Shown here piece after piece: positions 47,504 through 59,099 of a stretch of DNA of 64,000 bases. Made by a program: the position numbers and the translations under genes. How positions within the stretch are numbered: position 1 is the stretch's first letter; each line of letters opens with the position of its first letter. This stretch comes from Nepenthes gracilis (taxonomy: Eukaryota; Streptophyta; Magnoliopsida; Caryophyllales; Nepenthaceae): contig BSYO01000038.1 of assembly GCA_033239525.1 (NCBI GenBank), forward strand, positions 4,045,556 through 4,109,555, written 5' to 3'. The notes under the pieces are model-generated. The model saw nothing but the letters and a program-made list of their open reading frames with translations. It was not told the DNA's origin and did not search any database.

Positions 47504-50158
47504 CTAGCCCCCTATGCTGGTGGACCAAATTTTTAACTTCCGGCATGTTCATGATGGGACGAGACTGATCATATTATCCCCTCAAGTCTAAGCTGGATTC
47601 ATTGGCCGGAAAGCTTGACTCTTGAGAGAGGATGGAACCGGGTTGATGGTTAACCAGCTTGGTTGACCGTATCACTTGATCCGGAGAGCACAACAGAGCA
47701 AGAAATATGGTTGACCGATTTGTTAACCAATGCACTCGAATTTGGAGAGCAATGCATAGTAGAAAAAGCTGGTGGACCGAATCCGGTGACCAAAGCTCTT
47801 GAATCCGGAGGGCAGTGCGGAGCCGAAAATCTTTGTTGGCAGAGTGGAGATGGACATAGTGGTTGACCAGATTCGTTGACCTGGCAGAGTGCTTGAATCC
47901 GAAGAGCAGACTAGAAATGCAGGTTAACCAAATCCATTAACCGGTGAAATACTCCAATTCGGAGAGTAGACCAAAAATGCAGATTAACCGGATCCACCGA
48001 CTGGCGAAGTGTTCGAATTCGGAGAGCAGTGCAGAGCCAATGATCTTCGTTGACCGGTTCTGATCGTGAGCCATCCGAGTCTTAGGCAAGATCCAGGAGC
48101 GCGCAAAGGGAAGATCTCAGGCTTAAGATCAGATCTCCCCATTGTAAGGACGTGCTTCGAGAGGTCAGGATCCAACTTTTCTTAAGATAGTTGATCGTTT
48201 GAGCTATGGCAATAGAATGCACCTTGCGTTCCCTAGAAGGGTTCTTCTCGTTATGCATTGTTGCTGGTGAGTCAACCAATAGAACTGGGAGTAAGGAGCC
48301 TCCAGAAAGCTCAGTTGCTGGAACTGAAAATCCTTTGGCTCTCGAGTTGAGCAAATGAGTCAATATCGTGACCACGGCCAAGCCTAGGATCCCGATCATA
48401 GTTACTCTCTCTTCGAGGATGCCTCTTTTCTTTCTAGTAGAGTGTCAGGGCTATTGGGGATGACTTGCGCTAGATCTAGATTGTTCCCATGAAAGGAAGT
48501 TGTGGCCCTGAGGAGACGTGGTTGTCATCTAAGCCTTCTGGCCTTGACGAACGCGTCTGGTTGGTCGCGCTCGCCCCTACCAAGAGGAGGTCGTGGCACT
48601 GAAAGATGTGGTTGACGGCTAAACTTTAAGGCTATCGTTACCAGGATTTTGCCAGCCTAGGCTGTCACCTGCATGTACCATCAATGCTCGGAGCCTTGGC
48701 CTAGGTCATCGGGGTGCTTTGGCAAGAGCCTTGGCTTATGGCCCCTAAACACGTGGGATTTGGTCATTTGCCATGAATTGGTTGGGTAGCACACTGTTGC
48801 CGTGCTAGGTAGCTGTTGGCCAGTGGTTCGGGTCCTGTTGTCGGCTGATACGGCCTTAGGTGACCCGAACCAGTGCAGCGCTTGGCTAGATGATGTTTTC
48901 TGCAGTGCAATGGGTGGTGGGTCGAGCACATCGAGTCCCCATTGCAAGTGTTGCCAAAACTTTTGCAGGGTCTGCTGCCATGCAACGGGTTACAACTGGA
49001 TCAGCCTGCTGACTGGTGCGCCTTGCTCAAGAAAATCATCGAGGCCAAGGACAACCCATGAACAAGGGAACAGCAGCTCCAGCTGGCATCTCACATTTGT
49101 GGCCTCTAATCTGTGAAAGGTCGAGTTCGCCTCACCGAGCTTATAGGGTTCAAGGTTAGCGCCTCCTGGTGACATTTAGAGTGGCGTAGATCATGCCACT
49201 TTGGGCTTTCACCTGCGCTTCATGGCTTGGCTTGCCTTCTGGCCCCACTTGGTCGTGTTGCTCGTGACTGCTTAGGCTTCGAGGTTGTCAGGCTACCAGA
49301 TCTTCTGTAGATATTCGTCCGCTTCATTAGTTTAGGAGTCGGAGGGTGGAGCCCCCAATGCAATGTCATCGATTGGACACATGAGGCCCGAACGTTGGAG
49401 GGGATGCCCCCAATGTGGCGTCTTCGGACTGGCTCTACTGTGTTGTGGGCTTTGCTCTTTGCTTTAGTGAGGAAGCTCGTGAGTGTAGGACCGGGCAGTG
49501 GCTTGTCCGTTGATTTTGCCTGGGACCGGATCGATCATTTCTCCAGGAGTGGGCCCCGCTGCTCAGATCCTCCCGACTACCAAGGTTATTGGGCTAATGA
49601 GATAGGTACTGGGGGCCGTCTAGGTTCTGAGGTCATCGGGTTGATTGATCCTCTGAGGATGCTGACTTTTTCAGATCACTTGAAAGCAGATAAACAAAGC
49701 CCCCAGTGTTACATCTTTTGACCGGTATAAACGGTTTGGGGACAATAGGTACAGAGCACTTAGCTGGACAGCGAGTGCTTGCACGCTCGAGATCAATCAT
49801 CCGTCTGCATGGCTACCCTTTCAAGGGTTATTGCCATGGGTGACTTTGCCTTCGGCTAATGCAATAGCTCATACTCAGGATGTTGATCTTCTTCATCCAT
49901 CCTGGAGTTAGAGGACAACGTCATCAATATTGCGTCTTCAGTCGAATGCAAATGGTCAAGAAGAAGGTGTTCTGCTGAGTGGCAAGCACCCGTACATTTG
50001 GCGTCAATCACCTATTGGCATGGCTACACATGAGGGGCCGTTGCCACGGGAGGTGATATCTTCTGCTGACGTGCTGCCTGGAGCATGAGTATTAACTGTG
50101 TTTGTTTTGCTGTTGTGTAGTGGAAAGACTTTTTAGTCATTCCTACAGACGACGCCAA
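47504..50158 (-). other. Internal region of the non-autonomous element, no gag-pol seen
   Basis: It is GC-rich. 47650-48060 is a diverged tandem array of about 60 bp, with GGTTGACCGAATCCG and CTTGAATCCGGAGAG words. Short ORFs exist (48082-48399 minus, 48802-49116 plus, 49395-49721 plus), but none has a recognisable domain. The phrase GCCCCCAATG recurs several times near 49350-49700. The primer-site-like and polypurine sequences at its two ends are described with the element. Confidence 0.75.
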
Positions 50159-51876
50159 TGATGCGTCTCTGGTTCTTGAATTGGAGTGGATCGAATGACG
50201 CCAATTATACAGATTAAGGAGCCTTCCATTCTTCCGCTGTGGGTCGAATTGGAGTGGATTCGGTCTTCATCGCTATTAACCTGGAACCTGCATACCATAA
50301 ACTACAAACAGGAGATCAGATGATAGTGGAAATTGCTCCTACCGTATATCCTCCAACTTTCAAGTCAGAAATCTTTATCAAAAAATAGAATGATGCTAGG
50401 AGGATGCGATGAATGCATATGTGCATATATTGGTGGAGCGTTTAAATGCGTCCAGTAAAGGAACGGCTTAGAGGTGCATATTAGAAGGCGGCTTAGAAGT
50501 ACACCCGGCAGTGGAGTGGCTTAGAGGTGCACTTGCAGAGGGTGACTTAAAGGTGTACCCCATATAGGCGCGGCTTTGAGGTGCACCTACAAGGACAGTT
50601 AAGAGGTGCGCCCAGTAGAGGGTAACTTTGAGATGCGCCTGTAGAGGGCGGGTTAAATGTGTGCCCGCAGAGGGGCGGTTTAGAGGTGTGCCCAGTAGAG
50701 AGGCAGCTTAGAGGTGTGCTCAGCAGAGGGGCAACTTTAAGGTGCACCCGTGGAGGGCAGCTTTGAGGAACACCTGCAGAGGGCGGCTTTGAGGTGCGCC
50801 CACGGTGAACGGCTTAGAGGTTTGCCCCATAGAGGAGCAACTTAGTGGTGTGCTCGTGGAGGGTAGCTTAGAGGAGAAGGACTAAGCTACACTGGTGGGT
50901 CAACATGATGGTTATCCAAGCAGATGGTTGACTCTTGGACAGTAAGCTTCTATCTCCGGGACGGAGTGCTCCTTGCTCCAAGATAGAGGGCTTCTGGCTC
51001 CGGGATGGAGTGTTCCTAACTCCGAGATAGAGGGCTCTTAGGACGAAGCGCTCCTAGGACGGAGGGCTCCTAGGACAAAGCGTTCCTAGGACGGAGGGCT
51101 CCTGGGACGGAATTCCCCTGGCTCCGAGACGGAGGGCTCCTGGAATGGAGGGCTCCTAGGACGGAGGGCACCTGACTCCGGGATGGAGTGCTCTTGACTC
51201 AGGGACGAAAGGCTCCTTGGACAGAGTGCTCCTATGGAGGGCTCCTGTCTCCAGGACAAAGGTCTCGTGGCCCCAAGACAGAGGGCTCTTGGGACGGAGT
51301 GCTCCTGACTTCGAGACGAAGGGTTGAGGGCCTCCGGAAGGAAGGAGTGCTGAGATCCCCCTAGCGGTGGAAGACAGATGGCCTCTGGACAATAAGAGAG
51401 CTAAGAGCCTCCGGACGGAAAGAGGGCTGAGAGCCTCCGAACGGGAAGAAGGCTGATGGCCTCCTAGTAGTAAAGAGCTGATGGCCTCCGGACAAGAAAA
51501 GGGCTAAAGGCCTCATGGTGGGAAGAGAGTTGGCAGCCTCCTGGCAGCGGAGGGCAGGTGGCCTCTGGATGGGAGGAGGGCTAATAGCCTTATGACAAGA
51601 AGAGGGCTGGTGGCCTCCTGGCCGCCATCCCGCTCTTGTTGGAGATTAACTAACAACGGTTACGCCCTTTTCTGAGCCATCCGGAGCGTTATGAAGCTTC
51701 TTCGAGCTTCTCCAACTTGTCCTTCAAAGTTTGAAGGTGCTTACTTTTATAGTGAGATTTGTACATACACTATTTCTCCAAAAGTAATGTGAAACTTTTA
51801 CTTTAAAAGAATTATATTGAATTGTAAACTTACCGCGGGGCTTGGCCCATTGGGCCCATAGTTACTAGACCCATCA
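50159..51876 (-). repeat. 5' LTR of the non-autonomous element
   Basis: It is 1718 bp, colinear with the other LTR and with the same three repeat tracts (about 50440-50880, 50940-51310 and 51310-51620). Copy number and spacing in the tracts differ from its partner, so the LTRs have diverged by repeat turnover as well as by substitutions. The TATA-like ACTATAAAAGTAAGC motif is at about 51745-51760 on the minus strand. Confidence 0.88.
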
Positions 51877-51881
51877 ATTTG

Positions 51882-52440
51882 TAATAGATTAATTAATCAA
51901 ATTTATTTTACGATAATTTATTTCAAAATCATTGAAAGTCGTAAAAAAATTATATAGCGCTTAATAATAAATTGTATGCCGAATGTGTTTTTTTAATTAT
52001 AATTTATTATATAAAATGACACTATCTACATATGTTATACACACAATATTGTACTTAATATTTAATCATTAACTATTATTTTATTAAAAATATGAATTTA
52101 ACTCATTTGAATTAAACTCAATAAATTACTGAGTTAAACTCATGTTTAGTTTTATTATGATAAAATTATTACTCAATTCTAAGTTTACTAATATATAACT
52201 TTTTATGGTATCACATATGTGTTTAATTATTAATAAGTCAAAGTATATATTAATGACATATATTTTTTTTAATAGCAAGCTTTTAAATTTTTATAAAATA
52301 GTTAGTTTGTTTTTTATTAAATTAGTAATATATAATATTTTATTAAGTTATAAAAAATATTAAAATATAATTAAAATATCGTCATTATCAAATAACCTAA
52401 CTATTCATTAAAAGATCATATTTTTAATTTTTATATTAAT
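51882..52440. other. AT-rich spacer between two elements
   Basis: No gene. Very AT-rich, similar in composition to 45358-45827; together they look like the original intergenic DNA into which the elements inserted. Confidence 0.55.
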
Positions 52441-52445
52441 AATTG

Positions 52446-53396
52446 TGATACGTCCCTGGGTCCGGGTTCTCATATGAATTATGGAGTTTTCCGATTCATC
52501 GCATTAGATCGATCTCGAACATGTCTGATATCTATATTTTTCAACCTGAGCCCTACATACTATAAATTACAAATAATAAGTCAGAGGACAATGGGAAGTT
52601 CTCCCACCGTAAACACTCCGACGTTCAAGTCAGAAATCTTTTTCCGAGAATAGAAAGATGTAAGCGTGAAGGTAAACGTGATAGGATTGCACGGATGCTA
52701 ATATGAAAGGAGTGCAAATGATCAAGGGAGGAGGCTCGGGCTCCTTTAGTGCACTGTGGTGAGTGGCTCACTATTATTACCGTGCTGAAACAGCGACTAT
52801 GAAGGGAAGAGAGCTTATCCTTTCTCCTCCTTGTACTTGGGTTCAAAACTTAGCGCAAGATGGCTCTTGAACACTTTGAGAGTTTTTGGATGCTAGGTTT
52901 TAGATCGTGGATCCTCTCCTTCTCCATTATAGGAGAAGATATATGTAGGCTTCGTGGAGGAGGCCTTCGGGTATGGAAACTTGTGACAAGTGGCCTACCA
53001 AGGTTCACTGGTAGATGACAGTTTGCAGTGGCCAGCGGTATCAGTTGTCACCTTGTGGTGGCACAGGGACCGTCACCAAGCATGACCAACACGAGTTTGG
53101 TTGACTTTTATTTGGATTGGTTGAACTATTATGGAACAGCAGAGTTGCGGCTCACCAGAGTTGACCTCATCCCCCATTAGTTGACATATCCTGAGTCGGC
53201 ACCCCCTACGCCAGTCTATAGCCGTTTTGAAAGAGGCGTGGGTGGATGGCAATTGGGCGTGTGTTAGGAACGTTAAGTAAGCCTTGCTCCAAGTTTCCCG
53301 GGCCTTATCGCCTAGTGGGGCCTGCCTGCCGGTTGGGCCTCATTGATGTCAGTTGGGACTCGTTGATATCGACTCATTTTCATACTAGACCCATCA
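52446..53396 (-). repeat. 3' LTR (951 bp) of the pol-bearing element
   Basis: It begins TGATACGTCCCTGG and ends AGACCCATCA on the plus strand. The first 200 bases are clearly alignable to the start of the LTRs at 45833 and 50159 (CCTACATACTATAAATTAC, then TCAAGTCAGAAATCTTT). It lacks their tandem tracts. AATTG (52441-52445) would be the target duplication; the partner is off the window. Confidence 0.8.
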
Positions 53397-54839
53397 CTAG
53401 CCCTCCATGCCTAGGGTCGGCCCACTATCGAATCCTGGCATGTTGAATGATGGGCCTTGGGCTGCCAGCTCAGGCATTCCTTCTCAAGGAACACCAATCT
53501 TTAGCTCCCAAGGGCGTCGCTCCTTCCCCATACGAATATACATCTTTTCAGAGGCATCGTAGAGATTTGGTGCTCTGTCGGGCAAGTTTCCCTGCCTGAG
53601 ACTTGACTCAACATTGATGCCTTTTCTATTTTTCGATTGACGGTCGTTGGGCAGGATGCCCCCTGGGGAGCTCGCTTGGTTCTCTGTGTGGCTATAAATT
53701 AGGGGGTCCCTATACTTTGGGGACCTAAGCTTATTCTTTCACCGGTGAAGCAATGCAGGGTCCTTGGCTTGTCTTACACTCCGTGGAGCTCCGCATGGGA
53801 ATTGGATGGATTTGCGGAAGACTCGTAGCTGCTCTTAAAGCCTATCGTCATGCCCTTCTTATGGACACTTTCTCATTGTAACGAGGGTGGCTTGGCCATT
53901 CTATAATTGTCATGCGCCTTCTCTCCGCTTGGCCGGGATGTATAACCTCTGGAGGAGCGTCGAGGGCTTGAACTCTGACTCATGGTCTCTGACCTTGGGA
54001 AATGTTCTGTCTCTCGCTCTTTCAGTTGCTTGTCTTCTCCAGGTCCTTGCTGGATGAGGCATATTCCTGGGTCCTTGCAGTGTTGAGCATTTGGTATATT
54101 TCCCGAAGTCACAACTTCGATGGTTGATCCCAGGCAGAGGCTCTTTTCTTGCTGTGGCTTTATTGGACTCACCTTCAGCAATGGAATGGCATTCAATTCG
54201 CCTGCTGCAGGGAATCGACGCTACGGTGATGCTATTGGGGAGAGCTTTCTCCTTGGGTGTGTTTCTGCTCTAGATCGAGCCCTCCCAATGTGTGTCGCGT
54301 CTTCTCCTGCTTCTTGTATTTTACTTCATTTTTATTTTCTTTGCACTTGCACTGATGCAGGCCTTGTACTTTGTAAAGAAAACTTCAATGAATAAAAACA
54401 TTTATATTTGCCTTTATTTTTGGTGTCACTAAAATTCGTTTCTTCACTCCTGCTCGGTATGACTCAAGTGCTGAAGGTCTCTCTCGCCGCCACATGCATT
54501 CATCCATTTTATGGGGCGAGCATGTTGTGATTGGGCTTTCCGAAGGCCATCCCTTGAGTCCGTGCTCGAACCATCAATGGGAAGACCGGATGGCAGCCAT
54601 TTGGGGTCTTGCTCCACTCGCATTATTTTCTCGAGTAACGGAACACCATTGAGTGAGGTCGCGTCCATTAGGTCACCTTTGTGCATTTATTGCAATGAGA
54701 GCCGCAGAGTTGTCACGTCGTAATCATTCTTCTTCGAGAAAGTGCGATGCTATAGGGCGTTGCCATGTGGGAGAGTCTCGTTGGGTAGGAAGTTGCTTCG
54801 TCTTTGTCAAATGACGTGTTTCCTTTGAGGAGCTTTACC

Positions 54840-54847
54840 TATTTAAA
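54840..54847 (+). promoter_or_regulatory. TATA-like box before antisense ORF 1
   Basis: TATTTAAA preceded by CC, 101 bases before the ATG at 54948. The same octamer in a similar position precedes the second antisense ORF. Confidence 0.5.
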
Positions 54848-54947
54848 TGCCAAGGCTCCCTCCTTATTTTGGCATTCACTCACCATTATGAGGCACTAGC
54901 CCTGAGTTAGCAGTTGCTTTTTCTCTTGTCAGACTCTGATCCTCATA

Positions 54948-55690
54948 ATGGCAATTGAGTGGCGCGATTACTCCCTAGGGTTGTCAGTCTGGCCAGTGGG
55001 ATTGTCCTCTTCTTCCGAGTTGGCGCCCCCCACTGAGGAATCAATATGGGAGGAAAAAGAGCCAAGAGGGATTGATGAGGTGGATTCCACTGTAGTGGCA
55101 GTGGAAGGCTGCTACTCAGAGCCGTCAGTCCTTGGATTGGTGAGGTTCTTGAGGGTGCCGCCAAGCTTTGAGTCTGAAGGGGCTTCCAATTTCTCTCAAC
55201 ATCAGGGGCCTAAGGAGTTTGTTGATTGATCTATCGCGACCAATGGGCAGTTGAGGAGGCTAAACGTCAGATACAGGTTGCTGTTGCTGAAGTCGAACAG
55301 AGTCGGGTGCGGGTGGCTTACTTTGAACAAGCTTTGTTGGAGTCAAGGGCAAGGTCGTCGCCGCTAGCTGATGTCAATGCACAAGCTCAGAGTCAAATTG
55401 TGACTCTTCTGGGGGAGCTTCAACTGTGTCGAGAGCGACTCTGGGATGATCTCAGTGCGCAGACACGACTAGAGGCCGAGCTAAGGTCGAGGATCCATCC
55501 AGAAGAATTAGCCCCGATGTTGGAGGGGCGATTCGAGGACGGGATTCGCTTGAGCCAAGGGATAGCTTTCCTGGTGGTGCCTAGCTTCCCTACGGGCTTG
55601 TTAGATTCTCAAAACGTGAGAGGCCGCACGTGCTCGGAGCTGACTTTGCCCCCAAGTTCGGATCCTGCAAAGCATGACAGGTGTAGATAG
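54948..55690 (+). pseudogene. Antisense additional ORF 1 of the Tat-like element (coiled-coil protein, frameshifted)
   Basis: Two overlapping frames, 54948-55229 and 55226-55690, lie on the strand opposite pol. The first is acidic and Ser-rich. The second is rich in Glu, Gln, Arg, Ala and Leu with heptad spacing (EEAKRQIQVAVAEVEQSR, then a segment with LLGELQLCRERLWDDL) and predicts a coiled coil of about 80 residues. The change of frame at 55226 shows decay. Antisense 'additional ORFs' between pol and the 3' LTR are known in the Tat lineage of plant Ty3 elements, and their function is unknown. I do not assign one. Confidence 0.65.
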
Positions 55691-56070
55691 CATTTGTTGT
55701 ACTTTGAGGCCACCGGCTAACTTTAGCTATAAAGAAACTTTAATTAATAAAGTTTCTTTTCGATAGAATGATTTGTTTGTTGTAACATGTTGCTTTTGGA
55801 CGCCTAACGTGATGCTTTCGGTGTGGATGTCGGAAGAGCTGCCGCATCGCAGTTCCAGATGACCTGCGTCCTCGCATTAATTGCTTGTTGTGACAGTTAG
55901 GATTTGGCTAACGGCTGTAGCGCGAGTCATAGGGCTGTATGTCAGGCACCATGATGGGCTGACTTGGATAAACACGTTGTGCCCTGCTGAAAGGATGCAT
56001 GTCACGACCATCATTGAGGACAACCTTCGAGTTTCATGCACGATGTCGTTTGAGGCCCTTTGTGGCCGCC

Positions 56071-56078
56071 TATTTAAA
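56071..56078 (+). promoter_or_regulatory. TATA-like box before antisense ORF 2
   Basis: TATTTAAA in the context GCCGCCTATTTAAACCC, 53 bases before the ATG at 56131. Confidence 0.5.
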
Positions 56079-56130
56079 CCCTTCATTTTTCCAGTCACTT
56101 TCACTTTGAATTCTCTTGCTTCACACATCA

Positions 56131-57778
56131 ATGGAAAAGAAGATAGATCTTGTGCCTCTCGCGATTCACCAAAGAGTTGGCGAGATCAAATCAGTCCTTA
56201 CGGTGAGCGCTGTTACAGCCTTGATAGCCAAGTATTGCATCCCCAACGATGTGGCCCATCTCCTTCCTGGTGAGGACGGTAGAGCTTGTGTGCCTCCTGA
56301 GGGCTTTATTACTATTTATGAGTCTCACTTAAAGGGTGGGCTTCGTTTCCTAGTGGCATTGGACCTGCATGGGATCCTCTTGGCGTTGGGTGTCCCTTTG
56401 GCACGATTGCATCCCAATGCCGTGCGCTATCTGGTGTTCATGTGTGTCTTTGTTCACCTTCATGGTTTTGCGTTTAGTCCCCAATCAATGAAGGTGATCT
56501 TCCGCTTCAACCAGTCGGATGACTGGAGTTCCATGTCGCCTCGCCCTGACTTTCATTTCTGCGGGACAAATCCTAATTCCATGAAAAATTAGAAGGATCA
56601 CTTCTTCTTCTTGGCGGCCCCCCTAAGTGGGATATTCCCAACAATTGGGGCTTTGTGAGCGAGTACCTCATAGAGAAGGTGTGCTAGAAGGAAGCGGGCA
56701 AAGAGAAGGTGTTGACGGGCCTTATCTTGGAGGAGATTCAGACCTTCTGTGTCAATGGGTACTATCTGATATCTGAGGTCTTTGCAGCCGTTAGATAGGA
56801 ACCGGCGGGCGATGTGACGTAGGCAGCTGCCCAAAAGTGGAAGGCTGGAGCTCTAATCATCCAAAGGCTTTCTTGTGAGTTGCCTGAGCCGCATGACTCC
56901 TCCTCTTCCTTGGCGTCCTCCTCGGATGAGGATTTGGCGGCTGTGGAGAGGCTAAAACGGGCTAGAGGCACTTCAAGCAAGAGGGCCTTAATTTTGTCAG
57001 ACGCTTTGGGCAAGTCCCGCCATCGCTAGTTGGAGCCACCTCGGCGCCACCGAAGTTAGAATCCCAACCATCGGAGGGAGCCGCTAACCCCTCACCGATT
57101 CCAGCTGTCACCTTGGCGTAATACGGTGTTCCCCTCATTGAGTATCCCCTGGCTGAGGGGCCTGCGCCAGGTTCTCTCGCCGATATTGTTGTGGGGTCCT
57201 CTCATGGGGAATTGTTGGCTGAACCTGCCATGGAGGAAATTGCTGTGGGCATTAAGGAAGTAGCAGTTGGTGCTGCCAAGCCTGTTAAGTCAGCACAGGC
57301 GGCCATTGTTGAGATTGTGGATCTTGAGCTCGATGCTGATCTAGCGGTTGCTCCAGAGACTTATGTCATTCCGACTATGGGGTCACCGGTGCTTTTGGTC
57401 GTGGAACCTGAGCTCACCGCAGAGGCAGGCACATCTGAGGGGGCAGCTACAAGACCTCTAGCTGGTGAGGCCCCAGAGGACAAAAGGGAGGAGGTCGCCA
57501 TGCATCCAAAGCCCCCAAGCGTGCCCGCAGCCTTGATTGCTCTAGATTCCCACAGCATTGTGGAAGAGCCCTTCATCGAGGTAAGTCTTATTCATCTGCC
57601 GAATGGGGGATGCATTTGTCATTTTCCTTTATGCAATACGTTCCCACGTGGCCTAGACTCACGAGCTTTCTATCTCTTTTTCCCTTTATTGCAGAGCATG
57701 ATTGCAGTCCGCCTCATCCAGACAGTCATCTTTCAATGGGATGAGCTCATTCGTTATACTCGGGAGGAGGCCGTGTAG
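56131..57778 (+). pseudogene. Antisense additional ORF 2, 'putative gypsy-type transposon' domain plus acidic linker
   Basis: 56131-56588 reads a domain with PPEGFITIYESHL, then GILLALGVPLARLHPNAVRY and SMSPRPDF. This matches the plant-specific domain often named 'transposase (putative) gypsy type' (PF04195), which despite its name has no proven activity. A TAG at 56589-56591 replaces what looks like a Trp codon, and the family pattern continues after it (KDHFFFLAAP). An acidic, Ala/Pro/Val-rich linker follows (57191-57580). Then come GTAAGT at 57581 and TTGCAG ending at 57694, a likely 114-bp intron, and a segment SMIAVRLIQTV and so on to a stop at about 57776-57778. Helical, charged sequence resumes near 57826. 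It lies antisense to pol and has its own TATA-like box. The copy is broken. Confidence 0.7.
57581..57694 (+). other. Candidate intron in antisense ORF 2
   Basis: The donor is GAG|GTAAGT and the acceptor is a pyrimidine-rich TTTATTGCAG. Splicing keeps the frame. The segment is 114 bases, divisible by three and without an in-frame stop, so retention would also leave the frame open. Confidence 0.55.
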
Positions 57779-58689
57779 GCTGTGGCGCGGTGCTGAGAGG
57801 ATAATGTAGGCCCTAAGATAGGAGCTGTCTACATTGAGAGAGGAGAGGGCCTAGGACCTAGATGAGATCAAACGGCTGAAGAGTGAGCTGCAGGTGGCCC
57901 GTGACCATAGCTCTGCACTTGAAGTGCCCATGCTGAAGTTGACTTACGAGGCCAGCTTGCTCTGGGGGAGATGTCAGGAGTATTGGACATACGGTTCTGG
58001 GATGGCATACGTCTTTGTCGCTGCATAGAGTCTGTGGCAATTTTGGGCATCTCTGAGGGGATTTTTTATCCGAGGAATGATGGAGTCCGGGAAAGCTTTC
58101 TCCTAACTGACTTCTTAGAGGAGGTAGGGCCTTCACACACTTAGGGCAGCTAGACCCTTTGTACATTTTTCATTTTGTAGATTCTCAAGCGGCCTTGTAA
58201 TTCTTGTTTTGAACAATCATTGAAAATACATTCTCTCTTTCCACCTGTGTCATCACCTATCGCTACTTCTGTGTGTCATTTCTTTCACTGTGTCGGCTAA
58301 GCTGTTTTGCTATTGTTCACCGTGGCTTGCTTTGGGAGATGTTCGCGCTATGATCATTCTCAGTGGAGGATATCGTCACATCTCACGCTTAGTTGGATGC
58401 CTTGTCCAGTGGGTTGGACGTCACTGCACACCCTTGGTGGAGTCTTGTAAGGGCAGCTAGGTTTTTAGGCCACAGCAGCTGGACTCGGGATCTTAGGTCA
58501 TTGTCAGCACAATACCGTTTCGGCGCTTGGCTCCTCATGGGGCATCGTTGCTTATGTGCGCATAGTCCTAGCCCGCCAGCCATTGTTGACTAATGGTGCT
58601 CTCTTCTTCGAAAGAAGATCGCCACACACCAACCATTTAGGCCCTCGAAGGTTTTAGCAGCCGTCTTATTGGGGGCAACTGGAGCCCCC

Positions 58690-58925
58690 ATGCCTGATTA
58701 TTCGACCGCGATTGGGTCGCTTGGCACGAGTCCAAGGTGTTTGGCCGCTAAAGGGCCTTTCGGCATAGAGCTGAAGTTTGAAGTTCGACCGCGTGTGGGC
58801 AGCTCGGCACGAAGCCATGGTTTTTTGGCCGTGAATGGGACTTTTGGCACGGAATCTAAGATCAAAATTCGACCATGTTTGGGTCACTCAGCATGGAGCC
58901 AAGGTTTTTCTCATAGGGGGACGAT
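58690..58925. repeat. Tandem repeat, about 80-90 bp x 3, before the integrase end
   Basis: Three units contain TTCGACCGCG-like, GTGTGGGCAGCTCGGCAC-like and GGTTTTTTGGCCG-like words and recur along the segment. They lie between the antisense ORFs and pol. Confidence 0.7.
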
Positions 58926-59099
58926 CGTCCTCTTTATTTAGGGGCAGTCTAGGCCATTTTGCTTTTTGAGATAGCAAGCATGCACGCACTCACACGAACA
59001 GTTAGACAGAAGGAATGGAAATCATGATTTTATTAATGAGAACATGATACATGTACAAGCACCCTAGATCTTGAATGTGAACCTTACCTAGGCATGATC

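Larger units (their letters stand above)
45833..51876 (-). mobile_element. Complete non-autonomous LTR retrotransposon (6044 bp), Tat-like
   Basis: Two similar long direct repeats bound it: 45833-47503 (1671 bp, starts TGATGCGTTCCTGG, ends CCTATCA) and 50159-51876 (1718 bp, starts TGATGCGTCTCTGG, ends CCCATCA). ATTTG flanks both sides (45828-45832 and 51877-51881), a perfect 5-bp target duplication. On the minus strand TTGGCGTCGTCTG directly follows one LTR (primer-site-like), and the purine-rich ATAGGGGGCTAG directly precedes the other (polypurine tract). The internal 2655 bp shows no gag, protease, RT or integrase motif. It needs enzymes from elsewhere; the related element at 52446 and beyond is a candidate source. 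Confidence 0.88.

Noticed and set aside
55226..55690. Host coiled-coil gene
   Set aside because: It is frameshifted relative to the upstream ORF and lies within an LTR element between pol and the 3' LTR, so it belongs to the element.
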